Origin: Nocardia transvalensis
Lineage (GTDB): Bacteria > Actinomycetota > Actinomycetes > Mycobacteriales > Mycobacteriaceae
Assembly (NCBI RefSeq): GCF_015477765.1
Contig: NZ_JADLQQ010000017.1
Location: 62,001-126,000 of the forward strand
Reading direction: 5' to 3'
Length of the DNA: 64,000 bases
Positions within the stretch are counted from its first letter, which is position 1. Every line of letters begins with the position of its first letter. Below are positions 1 through 10,772 of the stretch, piece by piece. The notes under the pieces were generated by a model, which worked only from the letters and a program-made list of their open reading frames with translations, had not been told where the DNA came from and ran no database searches. The position numbers and the translations under genes were made by a program.

Positions 1-785
1 AGGACCAGGACCGGGACGCGGACGGGTTCGCGCATGGCCGACATGAATCGGTAACCGTCGGGCCGCCACTGACTACGGAAGGCCCAGCGCTGATACTCCA
101 GCGCGCAGTGCGCGACACCGGAAATCCGGATGGCCGAGCGCATCCGGTGTGCGGTATCGACGAAGTCGGTGGTGCGCGACCAGTCGTGGCCGACCCGCTG
201 GCGCAGCAGCCGCTCCACCTCGAAGCCGTTGCGCCGGGTCAGCAGGTGTTCGCCGTAACGGGGCGGTTGATAGCGCAGGAAATTCGGCAGCCAGGCCGAG
301 CGCTGTCGTCGGTCCCGCAGGACCGCCTGCTTGAGCGCGACCGGATGCGGCGAGCTCACCAGCGCGATCGAGCGCACCAATCGCGGATGCAACACCGCGG
401 TCGCCCAGCACACCAGACCGCCCTCGGCATGTCCGACCAGCGTCGCTTCGGTATGCCCGAGGGCGCGGATGAGTCCGGCGACGTCGCCCGCCAGCGTCCA
501 ACCGTCGTAGCCGCGCGGGGGTTTGTCGGAGTCGCCGTAGCCGCGCAGATCCACCGCGACCGCGCGATAGCCCAACTCGGCCAGGCCGGTCAGCTGATGC
601 CGCCACGACCACCAGAAGTCGCCGAAGCCGTGCAGCAACAACACCAGTGGGGTCTCGGCGAACACGGCGTGCGCCGGGGCCGCCTCGACCACGTGGAAGC
701 GAATGCCGTTGGCATGGACGTCCTTGTGGGTCCACGGTCCGTCGTAGCGGACGCTGGACGGATCCGGACTCGGGTTCGACGACAC
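1..785 (-). CDS. alpha/beta hydrolase, EphE-like, partial (C-terminus beyond window)
   Basis: Alpha/beta hydrolase of the epoxide hydrolase type; the last part lies beyond the left edge. The GTG start at 785 gives a protein beginning MSSNPSPDPSSVRYDGPW. The oxyanion-hole stretch LLLHGFGDFWWSW is followed by the strand before the nucleophile elbow. The elbow reads VGHAEGG where epoxide hydrolases usually have GHDWGG, so the nucleophile position is Ala and epoxide hydrolysis is doubtful. The gene lies about 20 bases downstream of the holin-like gene on the same strand, the arrangement of M. tuberculosis Rv3669-Rv3670 (ephE). The family assignment is firm; the substrate is unknown. Confidence 0.85.
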   Translation of the reverse strand, partial: MSSNPSPDPSSVRYDGPWTHKDVHANGIRFHVVEAAPAHAVFAETPLVLLLHGFGDFWWSWRHQLTGLAELGYRAVAVDLRGYGDSDKPPRGYDGWTLAGDVAGLIRALGHTEATLVGHAEGGLVCWATAVLHPRLVRSIALVSSPHPVALKQAVLRDRRQRSAWLPNFLRYQPPRYGEHLLTRRNGFEVERLLRQRVGHDWSRTTDFVDTAHRMRSAIRISGVAHCALEYQRWAFRSQWRPDGYRFMSAMREPVRVPVLV

Positions 786-807
786 GCCGAAAAGCGTAGT
801 GCGCGAC

Positions 808-1314
808 TCAGGCGCTCGGCTTGTCGGCGGCATGACGACCGTAGGACTCGTCGTGCGAGCCTACATGCGGCAGAACCGTGCGGGTCTCCTTGAGCGACTC
901 GATGGTCTTCTCGGGTGCCCGCAGTTTGCGCACCTTGCGATAGCCCAGGAAGGCGAACAGCGCCACGGCGACGACCATCACCCCGAACACGATCAGGAAT
1001 GCCGCCCACCGGTACAGCCACACATCGAGCAGTTCGGCCACGAAGAAGAAAAAGAAGAAGGTGGAGAACAGCAGGATGGCCAGCGCGACGATGAAGTAGA
1101 CGCTGCCCTGCAGGCCCTTCTTGATCTCGCCCGTCACCTCGGTCTTGGCGAGCTTCACCTCCGCGCGCACCAGGGTCGACACCTGCTCGGCGGCATCGCG
1201 CACCAGATCGCCGATGCTGGCGTTCCCGACGGTGTCGACCTCCGACAGCGGAATCGAGGTGATGGTCCGGTTGCGGCCCGTGTCCTGCCCGTTACCGCCC
1301 TGTGTGAAGCTCAA
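808..1314 (-). CDS. phage holin family / Actinobacterial Holin-X membrane protein
   Basis: Small membrane protein of 168 residues. A polar N-terminal region (about 1-70) includes a helix with the typical SIGDLVRDAAEQVSTLVRAE pattern. Two strongly hydrophobic helices follow (about 72-95, with a run of six Phe, and 100-125), then a charged tail. This is the organisation of the Holin-X (DUF1469-like) proteins, M. tuberculosis Rv3669. Despite the name there is no sign of a phage here; the members are ordinary chromosomal genes of unknown function. It probably shares a transcript with the downstream hydrolase. Confidence 0.85.
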   Translation of the reverse strand: MSFTQGGNGQDTGRNRTITSIPLSEVDTVGNASIGDLVRDAAEQVSTLVRAEVKLAKTEVTGEIKKGLQGSVYFIVALAILLFSTFFFFFFVAELLDVWLYRWAAFLIVFGVMVVAVALFAFLGYRKVRKLRAPEKTIESLKETRTVLPHVGSHDESYGRHAADKPSA

Positions 1315-1353
1315 TTGCTCGACCCTTCTCCATCTCCCGGTGCTGCCCGGCCT

Positions 1354-2634
1354 TCACTCGTATCCGGCAGCTGCGCGTGCGTCGTGCCGCGCCTGGTGCG
1401 CACGGCCCCGTCGCAACAGTAGCGCCGAACCCAGCAGCGACGCCGTCATTGACGTCATCAACACGGCGGCTTTCGCCAGTTCGGCGGCGGCGTCGTCGTT
1501 CGCCAACGCAAGTTCTGCCACCAAGAGGCTAACGGTGAAGCCGATCGCGCCCAGTACCGACAGGGCGAACATGTCGCGTGAGGCGAGTCCGTCGGGTCGT
1601 TGCGCGATGCCCAGGCGCACCGCCAGCCAGCCGGTTCCGAAGATGCCGAGGGTCTTACCGGCGAGCAGGCCGACGATGATCGCCAACGCCAGCCGATCGG
1701 TGAACAGCTCGCCGAAGACCGCCACCGACAGCGGGACTCCGGAGGCGAACAGCGCGAACAGCGGAACGCAGACGCCCGCGGAGATCGGCTGGAACAGATG
1801 CTCGAGCCGGGTGGCCGGTGCCTCGTCCTCGCCCGGGTCGGTCCGGACCCGGGTCAGCAGGCCGCAGAGCACCCCGGCCAGGGTGGGGTGAATCCCGGCC
1901 TCGTGCAGGGCATACCAGGACGTCAGCGCCAGCGGGACGTAGATCAGCGGGCTGCCCAGCCGCCGTCGTTGCGCCAGCGCCCAGGCAGCGAAGCAGGCCG
2001 CGGCGGCGAGCAGCCAGCCCATCGCGATCGAGCTGGTGAACAGCACCGCGATCAGGATGATGGCGATCAGATCGTCGACGACGGCGAGGCTGAGCAGGAA
2101 AACCCGTGCGGTGGTGGGGATCCGGGAGCCGGTCAGGGCGAGCACGGCCAGGGCGAAGGCGATATCGGTAGCGACCGGAATGGCCCAGCCGCGATCCATA
2201 CCGTCCAGGCCGAAGCCGATGGCCCACGCGATCAAGGCCGGGACGACCACACCACCGATCGCGGCGACAATCGGGAGGGCGGCCCGTTTGCGGTCGGCGA
2301 GTTCCCCCACCACCAGCTCCCGCTTGAGTTCGAGCCCGGCGACGAAGAAGAAGATCGCCAGCAGCCCGTCCTTGGTCCAGTCGGCAACGCTCAGATCCAG
2401 ATGCAGCGGCGCAATCGCCACCCTGGTCTCGGCGAGCGAGAAGTAACTGTCACCCCACGGCGAATTCACCCACAGCAGCGCCACCGCGGCCGCAATCAGC
2501 AGCAGCGCCCCACCAACGGTCTCGGTGCGAAGAAACCGAGACAGCTCGGACCGCAGCGGGTCAATGACGTCGGAGCGCAGAGTGGCGATGACAGAGCACC
2601 TTTCAACCGGGCGGACAGCGAACGCAATGCGCAA
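1354..2634 (-). CDS. nhaA: Na+/H+ antiporter NhaA
   Basis: Inner-membrane antiporter exchanging Na+ (or Li+) for protons in pH and sodium homeostasis. The 426-residue protein has about eleven or twelve hydrophobic segments. The NhaA hallmarks are present: VATDIAFALAVLAL, containing the counterpart of E. coli Asp133, and VVDDLIAIILIAVLF, with the paired aspartates equivalent to Asp163/Asp164. The first ATG at 2634 adds about 15 residues before the usual family start. A GAAAGG element lies near codon 12 but no standard start codon follows it closely, so the N-terminus is uncertain. nhaA is not part of the Rv3667-Rv3670 block in M. tuberculosis, so it is a local insertion. Confidence 0.93.
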   Translation of the reverse strand: MRIAFAVRPVERCSVIATLRSDVIDPLRSELSRFLRTETVGGALLLIAAAVALLWVNSPWGDSYFSLAETRVAIAPLHLDLSVADWTKDGLLAIFFFVAGLELKRELVVGELADRKRAALPIVAAIGGVVVPALIAWAIGFGLDGMDRGWAIPVATDIAFALAVLALTGSRIPTTARVFLLSLAVVDDLIAIILIAVLFTSSIAMGWLLAAAACFAAWALAQRRRLGSPLIYVPLALTSWYALHEAGIHPTLAGVLCGLLTRVRTDPGEDEAPATRLEHLFQPISAGVCVPLFALFASGVPLSVAVFGELFTDRLALAIIVGLLAGKTLGIFGTGWLAVRLGIAQRPDGLASRDMFALSVLGAIGFTVSLLVAELALANDDAAAELAKAAVLMTSMTASLLGSALLLRRGRAHQARHDARAAAGYE

Positions 2635-2759
2635 ACCCAGCCGATCCGCGGGCGCGCACTACCACACGCCGACCAGACTTCCCGGCACTCCTAACGCCAT
2701 CTTAACGTGTCCGTCCAGTCGGTTTTCGCCCTGGTTGGTCCGGCAACGCTGCGGAGATG

Positions 2760-2793
2760 CCGTCATTCCGGCCCTAGGGGGCCGGAATGACGG
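2760..2793. repeat. palindromic element 1 (15-bp arms)
   Basis: Perfect inverted repeat: arm CCGTCATTCCGGCCC at 2760-2774, 4-base loop, complementary arm at 2779-2793. It shares a core with the elements at 2934-2968 and 10683-10719, so it looks like a member of a dispersed REP-like palindrome family rather than a gene-specific terminator. Confidence 0.75.
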
Positions 2794-2933
2794 GAAATGG
2801 TGTGGCCGGGCCCATCGATCGAGGGGCCAGCCGTGAATCGAGGCCGACCGCCTCCAAGGTGGCCTTGCCCGTTCCGCTTGTTCGGTGGCACGCACTGTCC
2901 CCGTCCCGTCGTTCGGGCTGGGCCGCCCCCATT

Positions 2934-2968
2934 CCCGTCGTTCCGGCCCCTAGGGCCGGAACGACGGG
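2934..2968. repeat. palindromic element 2 (16-bp arms), possible acs terminator
   Basis: Perfect inverted repeat with arm CCCGTCGTTCCGGCCC at 2934-2949, loop CTA, and complementary arm at 2953-2968. It lies five bases beyond the acs stop codon on the minus strand, so it may serve as a transcription terminator. No T-run follows. Its sequence is a close variant of the element at 2760-2793. Confidence 0.75.
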
Positions 2969-2972
2969 GTCC

Positions 2973-4934
<1,962 letters not shown>

Positions 4935-5272
4935 CTCGTCTCTTCTTTCGCATGCACTTCGGCCGGGGGTGACCGCGGCCACGTTTCGACAGTAACGGAC
5001 TGTGACGCAGCCCCTAGGACCGAACCATGACCGAACCGTCAACCCTGCCGACGCATCTAGCCGGATTGCGCAATTCGCACTCGCAACCGGGGCCAATGGG
5101 TCGGATATGTTGCCGAATTGCTAACAAGCCGAACAAACACCGGCCGATCCGCTGACAACCCGGTTGCAGGTGGCTACTGTCCGTTTCACCCAAGGTGGAT
5201 CGTCGGTGCCCACGGGCCGATCCCTGCGCGTGCCGTCGGTCCTCCTGCCCTTCCTGAACCGGGAGAACTGCG
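4935..5272. other. divergent acs/dppA control region
   Basis: About 340 bases between divergently transcribed acs (minus) and dppA (plus). It is somewhat less GC-rich than the flanking genes around 5090-5150. It must contain both promoters, but I cannot assign clear -10/-35 elements, and I see no coding sequence. Confidence 0.5.
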
Positions 5273-6871
5273 TTGAGATTCAAGACGATCACCGCGCTGG
5301 CTGCGGCAGCACTGTTGGCCACGAGCCTCGCACTGACAGGCTGTACCTCGGGCGGTGGCAGCGATGCCGACATCGTCACCGTGAACGCCGGCGAGCCCCA
5401 GCACCCGCTGGTGCCCACCAACGTGAACGAGAATATGGGCGGCCGGGTGATCGATCGCCTGTTTGCGGGGCTGAAGTACTACGACGCCGAGGGCAAGGCC
5501 CACAACGAGATGGCCCAGTCGATCGAGACGACGGACCGCCAGCATTACAAGATCACCATCAAGCCGGACTGGAAATTCACCGACGGCACCACGGTGAAGG
5601 CGAAGAACTTCGTCGACGCGTGGAACTACGGCGCGCTCAGCACCAACGGCCAGTTGCAGAACTGGGTGTTCGCCCAGATCGCCGGTTATGACGAGGTGTC
5701 GGCGAATCCGCCCAAGGCGCAGACGCTGTCGGGGCTGAAGGTGATCGACGATCGCACCTTCACCGTCGATCTGAAGCAGCCCTCGATCGACTTCGAACTG
5801 ATGATGGGCTTCACGCCGTTCTACCCGCTGCCCGACTCCGCCTACAAGGACATGACGGCGTTCGGCAACAACCCGATCGGCAACGGCCCCTACAAGTTCG
5901 TGTCCTGGGACCACAACGTCAAGATCGATCTCGAGCCGAATCCGGACTATCACGGCGGCCGCCCGGCCAAGAACAAGGGACTGCGGTTCGTGATGTACCA
6001 GTCCTACGACACCGCCTACGCGGATCTGCTGGCCGGCAACCTCGATGCCCTCGATGTCATCCCCGATAACGCATTGACCTCGTACAAGCAGGATCTCGGC
6101 GACCGCGCCATCTCCAAGCCGATCGCCTACAGCCAGCACATCGGCGTCCAGCCGAACGTGCCGCATTTCGCCGGAGAGGAAGGCGTCCTGCGCCGCAAGG
6201 CCATCTCGATGGCCATCAACCGGGAACAGATCGCGCAGAACATCTTCCAGGGCACCCGGGTGCCGTCGCGGGACTTCACCGCGTTCACCCTGGACGGATT
6301 CCGGGAGAATCTGCCCGGGTCGGAGGTGCTGAAGTACAACCCGGACGAGGCCAAGAAGCTGTGGGCGCAGGCCGACGCCATCTCGCCGTGGTCGGGCCGC
6401 TACGAGATCGCCTACAACTCCGACGGCGGACACCAGGCGTGGATCGAGGCGGTCGCCAACAGCGTCAAGAACACCCTCGGCATCGACGCCGTCGGCGTGC
6501 CGTACCCGACGTTCAAGAACATCCGCGACGAGATCAACTCCGGCAAGCTCGGCAAGGCGTTCCGCTACGGCTGGCAGGGCGACTACCCATCGATGTTCGA
6601 GTTCCTGACCGCGCTGTTCCTCACCGGCTCGGGCACCAACAACACGCACTACTCCAACCCCGAATTCGACCGGCTGCTGTTCGCCGCGCAGGCCGCACCC
6701 ACTCCCGAGCAGGCCTACGATCGGCTCGCCGAGGCGCAGCAGGTCCTGTTCAAGGACATGGCCGATATCCCGATCTTCGACTACAACGTCGCGGCCGGGC
6801 GCTCGGACAAGGTGAAGAAGGCCGAGGTCACCTGGTCGGGCCTGTTCGATTTCGAGAACATCGAGAAGTAG
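5273..6871 (+). CDS. dppA: dipeptide ABC transporter substrate-binding lipoprotein
   Basis: Extracellular solute-binding protein (SBP_bac_5 family) that delivers peptides to the DppBCD importer. It starts at TTG 5273 with GGGAG eight bases upstream. The signal peptide ends in the lipobox LALTGC, with Cys24 as the predicted lipidated residue, so the mature protein is membrane-anchored. The body contains family segments such as FVDAWNYGAL and RRKAISMAINREQIAQ. Length is 532 residues, normal for the family. It is the first gene of dppABCD, homologous to M. tuberculosis Rv3666c-Rv3663c. Confidence 0.93.
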   Translation: MRFKTITALAAAALLATSLALTGCTSGGGSDADIVTVNAGEPQHPLVPTNVNENMGGRVIDRLFAGLKYYDAEGKAHNEMAQSIETTDRQHYKITIKPDWKFTDGTTVKAKNFVDAWNYGALSTNGQLQNWVFAQIAGYDEVSANPPKAQTLSGLKVIDDRTFTVDLKQPSIDFELMMGFTPFYPLPDSAYKDMTAFGNNPIGNGPYKFVSWDHNVKIDLEPNPDYHGGRPAKNKGLRFVMYQSYDTAYADLLAGNLDALDVIPDNALTSYKQDLGDRAISKPIAYSQHIGVQPNVPHFAGEEGVLRRKAISMAINREQIAQNIFQGTRVPSRDFTAFTLDGFRENLPGSEVLKYNPDEAKKLWAQADAISPWSGRYEIAYNSDGGHQAWIEAVANSVKNTLGIDAVGVPYPTFKNIRDEINSGKLGKAFRYGWQGDYPSMFEFLTALFLTGSGTNNTHYSNPEFDRLLFAAQAAPTPEQAYDRLAEAQQVLFKDMADIPIFDYNVAAGRSDKVKKAEVTWSGLFDFENIEK

Positions 6872-6925
6872 CCGCCCGCGGGGGTCGTGCGCATGCACGG
6901 CCCCCGCAGCTCATAGGAGTGAAAC

Positions 6926-7852
6926 ATGGCTTGGTATGTCGTGCGGCGGTTGCTCCAGATGATTCCGGTCTTCCTCGGAGCCACGCTGCTCATCTACGCA
7001 ATGGTTTTCCTGCTGCCCGGCGATCCGATCCGGGCGCTGGCCGGTGACCGGCCCATGACTCCGGCGGTGGAGGCCGCGCTGCGGGCCCGCTACCACCTGG
7101 ATCAGCCGTTCATCGTGCAATATCTGCAGTACCTGAAGGGGATTCTCACCTTCGATTTCGGAACGTCCTTCTCGGGTCGGCCGGTCCGGGAGGAACTGGC
7201 CCGGGCGTTCCCGATCACCTTCCGGCTCGCGATCATGGCGGTGGTCATCGAGGGTGTGTTCGGCGTGCTGTTCGGCCTGGTCGCCGGACTGCGCAAGGGC
7301 AAGCTGTTCGATTCCACGCTGCTGGTGTTCAGCCTGATCATCATCGCCGTGCCGATCTTCGTGGTCGGTTTCCTCGCGCAGTTCGTGATCGGCATCAAAT
7401 GGAGTCTGGCGCCGGTCACCGTCGGCAGCAAGGCGGGTTTCGGCGATCTGCTGATGCCGGCCATCGTGCTGGGTTCGCTGTCGTTCGCCTATGTCCTGCG
7501 GCTGACCCGAAACTCGGTGGCCGAGAACATGAGTGCGGATTACGTCCGCACCGCCACCGCGAAGGGGCTGGGCCGCCGCCGCGTGATCACGGTCCACATC
7601 CTGCGCAATTCGATGATCCCGGTGATCACTTTCCTCGGCGCCGATCTGGGCAGCCTGATGGGCGGCGCGATCGTCACCGAGGGCATCTTCAACATTCCCG
7701 GCGTCGGCGGGACGCTCTACCAGGCCATCACCCGGGGCGAACCGCCCACGGTCGTGGCCTTCGTGACGGTTTTGATCCTGGTCTTCCTGATCTCGAATCT
7801 GATCGTCGATCTGCTCTACGCCGCACTCGATCCGAGGATCCGCTATGCCTGA
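6926..7852 (+). CDS. dppB: dipeptide ABC transporter permease DppB
   Basis: First inner-membrane permease of the peptide importer, 308 residues with six predicted helices. The N-terminal MAWYVVRRLLQMIPVFLGAT and the EAA-loop region YVRTATAKGLGRRRVITVHI are typical of DppB/OppB. AGGAGTG lies just before the ATG. It follows dppA by 54 bases and overlaps the dppC start by 8 bases, so translation is probably coupled. Confidence 0.93.
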   Translation: MAWYVVRRLLQMIPVFLGATLLIYAMVFLLPGDPIRALAGDRPMTPAVEAALRARYHLDQPFIVQYLQYLKGILTFDFGTSFSGRPVREELARAFPITFRLAIMAVVIEGVFGVLFGLVAGLRKGKLFDSTLLVFSLIIIAVPIFVVGFLAQFVIGIKWSLAPVTVGSKAGFGDLLMPAIVLGSLSFAYVLRLTRNSVAENMSADYVRTATAKGLGRRRVITVHILRNSMIPVITFLGADLGSLMGGAIVTEGIFNIPGVGGTLYQAITRGEPPTVVAFVTVLILVFLISNLIVDLLYAALDPRIRYA

Positions 7853-8804
7853 CCAACAGACCGAGGTCCGGCCGATCAGGCCCGGACAGGAGCGTTACGT
7901 GGCCCCGCCGGACGAGGTGGAGGTGCTGGCCACCGACCGGCTCGATGAAACCGCCACACCGACCAGCGTGTGGCGCGACGCCTGGCGGCAGCTGCGGCGC
8001 AATCCGATCTTCCTGATCGCCGCGGTGCTGATCGCCTTCGTGCTGGTCGTGGTCGCGTGGCCCGGATTGTTCACCAGTCTGGATCCGCGGTACTGCAGCG
8101 GCGATTTCAGCATGCATCCACCCAGCAGCGGGCATCCGTTCGGATTCGACAAGCAGGGCTGCGACATCTTCGCGCGCACCCTGTACGGGGCACGGGCGTC
8201 GGTCGCGACCGGTGTCGGCGCGACGGTGCTGTTCGTCCTGATCGGCGGCACGGCCGGGGCATTGGCCGGGTACTACGGCGGGCTTCTGGATTCGATCGTG
8301 TCGCGGATCGCGGAGATCTTCTATGCCCTGCCGCTGATGCTGGCCGCGATCGTGATCATGTCGTTGCTGGAGTCGCGGACGGTCTTCACCGTCATGATCA
8401 CCCTGGCCTCGTTCAGCTGGCCGCAGGCCGCGCGCATCGCCCGCGGTGCGGTGATCCAGGCCAAGAACAGTGAATACGTCACGGCCGCAAAGGCATTGGG
8501 TGTGTCGCGATTCCGCACCCTGATCCGGCACGTACTGCCGAATTCGGCCGGTCCGCTGATCGTGATCAGCACGATCTGGCTGGGCGTATTCATCGTCACC
8601 GAGGCGACGCTGTCCTACCTCGGTGTCGGCCTGTCCCGCACGATCGTGTCCTGGGGTGCCGATATCGCCGCGGATCAGAAGGAGATCCGCACCTCCGGCA
8701 TCCTGTTCTATCCCGCAACGGCGTTGGCGCTCACCGTGCTCAGCTTCATTCTGCTGGGCGATGCGGTGCGTGACGCGCTGGATCCCAAGGCGCGCAAGAG
8801 GTGA
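7845..8804 (+). CDS. dppC: dipeptide ABC transporter permease DppC
   Basis: Second permease, 319 residues. A cytoplasmic N-terminal stretch of about 55 residues precedes the first helix, followed by an OppC_N-like region and the transport domain with EAA-loop sequence YVTAAKALGVSRFRTLIRHV. The ATG lies inside the dppB end (8-base overlap), and the stop overlaps the GTG of dppD as GTGA. The overlaps show a tightly coupled operon. Confidence 0.93.
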   Translation: MPDQQTEVRPIRPGQERYVAPPDEVEVLATDRLDETATPTSVWRDAWRQLRRNPIFLIAAVLIAFVLVVVAWPGLFTSLDPRYCSGDFSMHPPSSGHPFGFDKQGCDIFARTLYGARASVATGVGATVLFVLIGGTAGALAGYYGGLLDSIVSRIAEIFYALPLMLAAIVIMSLLESRTVFTVMITLASFSWPQAARIARGAVIQAKNSEYVTAAKALGVSRFRTLIRHVLPNSAGPLIVISTIWLGVFIVTEATLSYLGVGLSRTIVSWGADIAADQKEIRTSGILFYPATALALTVLSFILLGDAVRDALDPKARKR

Positions 8805-10501
8805 CGGAGATGGATCAACCACTGCTCGAGGTCCGCGACCTCAATGTCTGTTTCACCGCCGAGGGCAAGCAGATTCCCGCCGTGCGCGGGGTGAACCTGT
8901 CGGTGTACCCGGGCCAGACCGTGGCGATCGTCGGCGAATCCGGGTCCGGCAAGTCGACGACCGCGCACGCGATCATCGATCTGCTGCCCGGTTCCGGCGA
9001 GGTCACCTCCGGCTCGATCCTGTTCGACGGCAAGGATCTGGCGAAGGCATCCAAACGCGATATCGTCGCCGTGCGCGGCCGGGGCATCGGCTTCGTCCCG
9101 CAGGACCCGATGTCGAATCTCAACCCGGTGTGGAAGGTCGGCTTCCAGATCCGGGAGACCTTGGAGGCCAACGGAATCGCCAAGGGGTCGGCGGCGCGGC
9201 ACCGGGCGGTCGAACTGCTCAACGAGGCGGGCATGTCCGACGCGCAGCGGCGCGTGAACCAGTATCCGCACGAATTCTCCGGCGGAATGCGTCAGCGCGC
9301 GCTGATCGCGATCGGGTTGTCGTGCCGGCCCAAACTGCTCATCGCCGACGAGCCGACCTCCGCGCTGGATGTCACCGTGCAGCGGCAGATCCTCGACCAC
9401 CTCGATGATCTCACCAGTGAGCTGGGCACCGCGGTGCTGCTGATCACCCACGATCTGGGATTGGCCGCCGAACGGGCCGAACACCTGGTGGTGATGTATC
9501 GGGGCCGGGTCGTGGAATCCGGTCCGGCACTGCAGATTCTGCGCGAACCGCAGCATCTGTACACCAAGAAGCTGGTGAACTCGGCGCCGTCGCTGGCCTC
9601 ACAGCGCCTGTCGTCGGTGCGCAAGCGGGCCGAGGTGCGCGAGCAGGCCGTCCAGGCGGCCGAGCAGCTGGCCGAGACCGACGCCGAATTCGCCAGTGCC
9701 CCCGATGATGTGGTGATCGCGGAGAACCTCACCAAGGTCTTCAAGATCCGCGGTAACGCGCCGTGGCGGTCCTCCGACCTCGTCGCCGTGGACGATGTGT
9801 CGTTCCGGCTGCGGCGGGGTACCACCACGGCCATCGTGGGCGAGTCCGGCTCCGGGAAATCGACTGTGGCACAGATGGTGCTGGGTCTGCTGGCCCCGAC
9901 GTCGGGGAAGGTGACCTTCGACGGGCGCGAGGTGGCGACGCTGGACAGCAAGGCCGCCTTGGCGTTTCGGCGGCGCGTGCAGCCGGTGTTCCAGGATCCC
10001 TACGGGTCGCTGGACCCCATGTACTCGATCTTCCGCACCATCGAGGAGCCGCTGCGCACGCACGGCATCGGGAGCGGGAAGGAGCGCGAGGCCACGGTCC
10101 GGGATCTGCTGGACAAGGTGTCGCTACCGGCCTCGGTCATGCGCCGCTACCCCAACGAGCTGTCCGGCGGGCAGCGCCAGCGCGTGGCGATCGCCCGGGC
10201 GCTGGCGCTCTCACCCGAGGTGGTGGTCTGCGACGAGGCGGTCTCGGCGCTGGACGTCCTCGTACAGGCCCAGATCCTGAGCCTGCTCAACGAACTTCAG
10301 GCCGAGCTGGGCCTGTCCTACCTGTTCATCACCCACGACCTGGCCGTGGTCCGCCAGATCGCCGACAACGTCGTGGTCATGCAACAGGGCAAAATCGTCG
10401 AGGCCGCCACCACCACGGAGGTATTCGACAATCCCCGATCCGACTACACCCGCCGCCTCCTCGCCGCCATCCCCGGCCGAGACCTCCTGAAGACGGCCTG
10501 A
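8801..10501 (+). CDS. dppD: dipeptide ABC transporter ATP-binding protein, dual nucleotide-binding domains
   Basis: Energises peptide uptake. The 566-residue protein contains two complete ABC domains fused in one chain. The first has Walker A GESGSGKST, signature FSGGMRQR and Walker B LLIADEPTSALD. The second has GESGSGKST, signature LSGGQRQR and a Walker B-like VVVCDEAVSALD, where Ala replaces the usual Pro. The GTG at 8801 overlaps the dppC stop; the ATG at 8810 is an alternative start. This DppD/DppF fusion matches M. tuberculosis DppD (Rv3663c). Confidence 0.94.
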   Translation: MTEMDQPLLEVRDLNVCFTAEGKQIPAVRGVNLSVYPGQTVAIVGESGSGKSTTAHAIIDLLPGSGEVTSGSILFDGKDLAKASKRDIVAVRGRGIGFVPQDPMSNLNPVWKVGFQIRETLEANGIAKGSAARHRAVELLNEAGMSDAQRRVNQYPHEFSGGMRQRALIAIGLSCRPKLLIADEPTSALDVTVQRQILDHLDDLTSELGTAVLLITHDLGLAAERAEHLVVMYRGRVVESGPALQILREPQHLYTKKLVNSAPSLASQRLSSVRKRAEVREQAVQAAEQLAETDAEFASAPDDVVIAENLTKVFKIRGNAPWRSSDLVAVDDVSFRLRRGTTTAIVGESGSGKSTVAQMVLGLLAPTSGKVTFDGREVATLDSKAALAFRRRVQPVFQDPYGSLDPMYSIFRTIEEPLRTHGIGSGKEREATVRDLLDKVSLPASVMRRYPNELSGGQRQRVAIARALALSPEVVVCDEAVSALDVLVQAQILSLLNELQAELGLSYLFITHDLAVVRQIADNVVVMQQGKIVEAATTTEVFDNPRSDYTRRLLAAIPGRDLLKTA

Positions 10502-10524
10502 CCCAATCCCCGCCAGCGTGTTCC

Positions 10525-10559
10525 GGGCCCTGCGCAACGCCCAACCCTTCGCAGGGCCC
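10525..10559 (+). terminator. probable terminator of the dpp operon
   Basis: Perfect 10-bp stem GGGCCCTGCG (10525-10534) with CGCAGGGCCC (10550-10559) and a 15-base loop, 24 bases after the dppD stop. No T-run follows, as is usual in actinobacteria. Confidence 0.6.
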
Positions 10560-10682
10560 GTCCACGTCTCCATTCCCTGTCTTGCCCGGCCCGCCAGGAG
10601 GACAGGTCTTTCTTGTCCCGTCGACTCAGCCCTCTCGACGCGGGACGCCCTACGTGTGGGCTGCCGGGTCGCCTCTCTATTT

Positions 10683-10719
10683 CCCTGTCTTCCCGGCCCC
10701 TGGGGCCTGGAAGACAGGG
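10683..10719. repeat. palindromic element 3
   Basis: Near-perfect inverted repeat with 18-base arms, one mismatch and essentially no loop: CCCTGTCTTCCCGGCCCC at 10683-10700 against 10702-10719. The arm resembles the elements at 2760 and 2934 (a C/G-rich GGCCC core inside a CC-GTC-TTCC flank). A degenerate relative lies at about 10577-10608. Confidence 0.65.
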
Positions 10720-10772
10720 CTTCCCATCACGCCCGCATGGCCCAACCGGTGGCTCGAGTAGCGTGTGGGGTC

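Larger units (their letters stand above)
2635..2972. other. intergenic region with two palindromic elements
   Basis: No credible coding sequence. nhaA starts at its left edge and acs ends at its right edge, both on the minus strand. It contains two closely related perfect palindromes, listed separately. The one at 2934-2968 lies directly after the acs stop codon and could end that transcript. Confidence 0.6.

Noticed and set aside
808-1314. Prophage holin
   Set aside because: The name is a family label; no other phage gene is nearby and the gene is part of a conserved chromosomal block.
5186-6898. 570-codon minus-strand frame opposite dppA
   Set aside because: Shadow of dppA; no domain, and repetitive Val/Gly/Arg composition.
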